Below the pieces are notes generated by a model, which worked only from the letters and a program-made list of their open reading frames with translations, was not told the DNA's origin and searched no databases. The position numbers were made by a program, and so were the translations under genes. DNA of 64,000 bases. Origin: Thermodesulforhabdus norvegica. GTDB taxonomy: Bacteria; Desulfobacterota; Syntrophobacteria; Syntrophobacterales; Thermodesulforhabdaceae. Below, one piece after another: positions 62,955 to 64,000 of the stretch; position 1 is the first letter of the stretch; each line of letters opens with the position of its first letter. Where the stretch lies: positions 160,383 to 224,382 of the forward strand of contig NZ_FOUU01000003.1 in the NCBI RefSeq assembly GCF_900114975.1, in the 5' to 3' direction.

Positions 62955-63031
62955 CGGGACGTGGCTCAGCTTGGTAGAGCGCTGCGTTCGGGACGCAGAG
63001 GCCGCTGGTTCAAATCCAGTCGTCCCGACCA
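62955..63031 (+). tRNA. tRNA-Pro (anticodon CGG)
   Basis: A 77-base cloverleaf with the CCA end encoded. The acceptor stem pairs CGGGACG (62955-62961) with CGTCCCG (63021-63027). The anticodon stem pairs CTGCG with CGCAG and the loop TTCGGGA carries CGG at 62989-62991. The T arm reads CTGGTTCAAATCCAG. It decodes CCG proline codons. It stands alone between a terminator and a small protein gene. Confidence 0.97.
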
Positions 63032-63078
63032 TTTTTATTTGTCCCCCTTCCGTCTTCATGAGTGAGTCGAGGGAGAAA

Positions 63079-63489
63079 ATGAAAAAATGCAGGGTCTGTC
63101 GGTATGAAATCAGTGAAGATGCTTTGTTTTGCCCGAATTGCGGTACACCGGATCCTGCTAAGGACAAATGGGACGGTTGGGGACTGGAGTACAAAACTAA
63201 AACAACATTTCTGGGATTGCCGTTAATCCATGTTTCATTCAAATACAGGCCCAACAGGACTCCGGTCGTTGCTAAAGGCCTGATTTCCATAGGTCAATTC
63301 GGTGTCGGAATAATCAACATATCACAGTTCGGTATCGGAGTGGTCAGTATAAGTCAGTTTACCATAGCTTTCTATGCACTTGCCCAGTTTGCATTGGCTT
63401 ACTCACTGATTGCTCAGATAGGGGTGTATGTCAGCAAAGGGTATGGGCAATTTGTCTGGAAACTGGCTGATTTGTTAAACCTTATGTAA
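63079..63489 (+). CDS. Zinc-ribbon protein with decapeptide repeats
   Basis: Protein of 136 residues. Its N-terminus has a zinc ribbon (CRVCRYEI and FCPNCG). Residues from about 69 to 118 hold five tandem repeats of ten residues with the pattern x-(I/L)-(S/A/G)-Q-(F/I)-(G/T/A)-(V/I/L)-(G/A)-x-x, such as NISQFGIGVV and SISQFTIAFY. The repeats are hydrophobic and could form a beta-helix or membrane-associated stack. I do not know a function. I use the ATG at 63079 after GAGGGAG. An ATG at 63058 is possible; a start at 62971 would lie in the tRNA and is rejected. Confidence 0.75.
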   Translation: MKKCRVCRYEISEDALFCPNCGTPDPAKDKWDGWGLEYKTKTTFLGLPLIHVSFKYRPNRTPVVAKGLISIGQFGVGIINISQFGIGVVSISQFTIAFYALAQFALAYSLIAQIGVYVSKGYGQFVWKLADLLNLM

Positions 63490-63671
63490 CTCCTTTCTGC
63501 TTCTGCTTTTCGGATATCCTTAAAAAGGCAAGCCGATCGTGCTATCAGATCAAGTTTTCCATTTTGGGGGAACACCTGCCCTAAGTCCTTGACTCAAGTT
63601 TCGCAAAACGCCCCATTTTAATGTTTTAACTACGCGTAATTGTTATTAAAAAAGTGTAATGCTATGTTTTG

Positions 63672-64000
63672 TATAGTGACCCCCAACTGGACTGGACCAG
63701 TAATAAGAGGTAAATCTGGTCCTGGAAAGGGGGAGCGTGATGGAAGGGAAAGTCGTCAAGCCGGTTCGTATCCAAAGATGGACAGCCAATCGTAAAAGGG
63801 AGATCGTGCTGGAGGTCCTCAAGGGTCACAAGACCATCGTGGACGTGGCGCGCGAGCACGATCTGAAGCAGAGCGAGATCCAGCAATGGATCGATACGTT
63901 CATTGAGTTCGGCACACAGGCCCTCAAGGTCAATCCGAAATCCATGGAGGCGGTCTACCAGAAGGAGCTCAAGCGGCACAGGGAAAAGATCGGTGAACTG
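63672..64000 (+). mobile_element. IS3-like insertion element, left part (cut by window end)
   Basis: The region from about 63672, beginning TATAGTGACCCCCAACTGG, precedes an IS3-type OrfA gene. G+C content in the gene is higher than nearby. A likely terminal repeat cannot be confirmed because the right end is outside the window. Within the leader, GGACCAG (63694-63700) and CTGGTCC (63716-63722) form a small hairpin. The left boundary is approximate. Confidence 0.55.
63740..64000 (+). CDS. IS3-family transposase OrfA, partial
   Basis: An open frame that runs off the end of the window, 87 codons visible. It encodes a helix-turn-helix protein of the IS3 OrfA/DUF1153-like kind: RWTANRKREIVLEVLKGHK, then VDVAREHDLKQSEIQQWID and a charged helix (YQKELKRHREKIGEL). 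OrfA binds the element ends and makes the transposase with OrfB by frameshifting; OrfB would lie beyond 64000. The start is ATG at 63740, with GTG one codon earlier, after AAAGGGGGAG. Whether the element is intact cannot be judged. Confidence 0.8.
   Translation, partial: MEGKVVKPVRIQRWTANRKREIVLEVLKGHKTIVDVAREHDLKQSEIQQWIDTFIEFGTQALKVNPKSMEAVYQKELKRHREKIGEL

Noticed and set aside
62971..63078. Upstream in-frame start for the zinc-ribbon protein
   Set aside because: It would begin inside tRNA-Pro. The later ATG follows a ribosome site.
1..64000. CRISPR arrays, rRNA genes, prophage, toxin-antitoxin pairs
   Set aside because: No regular spaced repeats, rRNA sequence, phage structural genes or recognisable toxin-antitoxin pair were found on reading.

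Overview
The window looks like a chromosomal segment from a Gram-negative, probably anaerobic member of the Desulfobacterota (the former Deltaproteobacteria), perhaps a Syntrophobacteria-type sulfate reducer. The evidence is a complete Tol-Pal system with an Omp85 protein (outer membrane), an HdrA/MvhD-type flavin and iron-sulfur pair, the redox repressor Rex beside an F0 gene block (atpZ-I-B-E) that lacks the F1 genes, a Mg/Co-chelatase-like ChlI-ChlD fusion, and a double-length UvrA. The genus cannot be fixed from sequence alone. Most of the window is roughly half G+C. The first ~2.7 kb is much richer in A+T.

Layout. 1-2.7 kb: an A+T-rich foreign-looking block with a sulfotransferase and a glycosyltransferase. 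It ends inside a tandem family-2 glycosyltransferase gene (2554-4497), so that gene looks chimeric. 4.5-17.2 kb, minus strand: a long envelope cluster read as ndk, a LysM lytic transglycosylase, a sirtuin, tolQ-tolR-tolA-tolB-pal-cpoB, an Omp85 protein, DUF4301, an unrecognised gene and apbE. 17.3-18.8 kb, minus strand: glgA. 18.9-31.6 kb, plus strand: ispG, a Rel protein with a degenerate hydrolase centre, an M24 peptidase, an orphan CbiQ/EcfT, a radical SAM-DUF2344 fusion, RNase G, a ClC-CBS channel and hemL. 31.6-34.2 kb: atpZ-atpI-atpB-atpE, a clear terminator, then rex. 34.2-36.1 kb, minus strand: the chelatase-like fusion.

36.4-62.9 kb, plus strand: DUF1015, a TrmN6-like methyltransferase, an SDR protein without the usual Tyr-x3-Lys, a FabH-like synthase, a divergent YchF-like GTPase, a zinc-ribbon PilZ protein, the 1866-residue tandem UvrA, an extended CheZ, a YbgC-like thioesterase, a ferric-reductase-like flavocytochrome, a DUF4388/zinc-ribbon/receiver-like protein, a small helical protein, a PduO-type adenosyltransferase, a PiT phosphate transporter with its DUF47 partner, HrpA helicase, a Nudix hydrolase, then an HdrA-type fusion with MvhD. 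62.9-64.0 kb: tRNA-Pro(CGG), a small protein with decapeptide repeats, and the left part of an IS3-like element cut by the window end.

How parts may work together. Rex lies just downstream of the F0 genes. A Rex-like palindrome lies just upstream of atpZ, and a second lies upstream of the HdrA/MvhD genes. This suggests NADH-responsive control of energy conservation, which is an inference. Subunit c has the residue set associated with Na+ binding (Q62, E95, S96, Y100 in the predicted precursor), so the ATP synthase may use Na+. Cobalt and tetrapyrrole functions (CbiQ, chelatase, HemL, PduO) are scattered rather than clustered. No CRISPR array, prophage or obvious defence island was seen, and no stretch over 300 bases lacks a gene.
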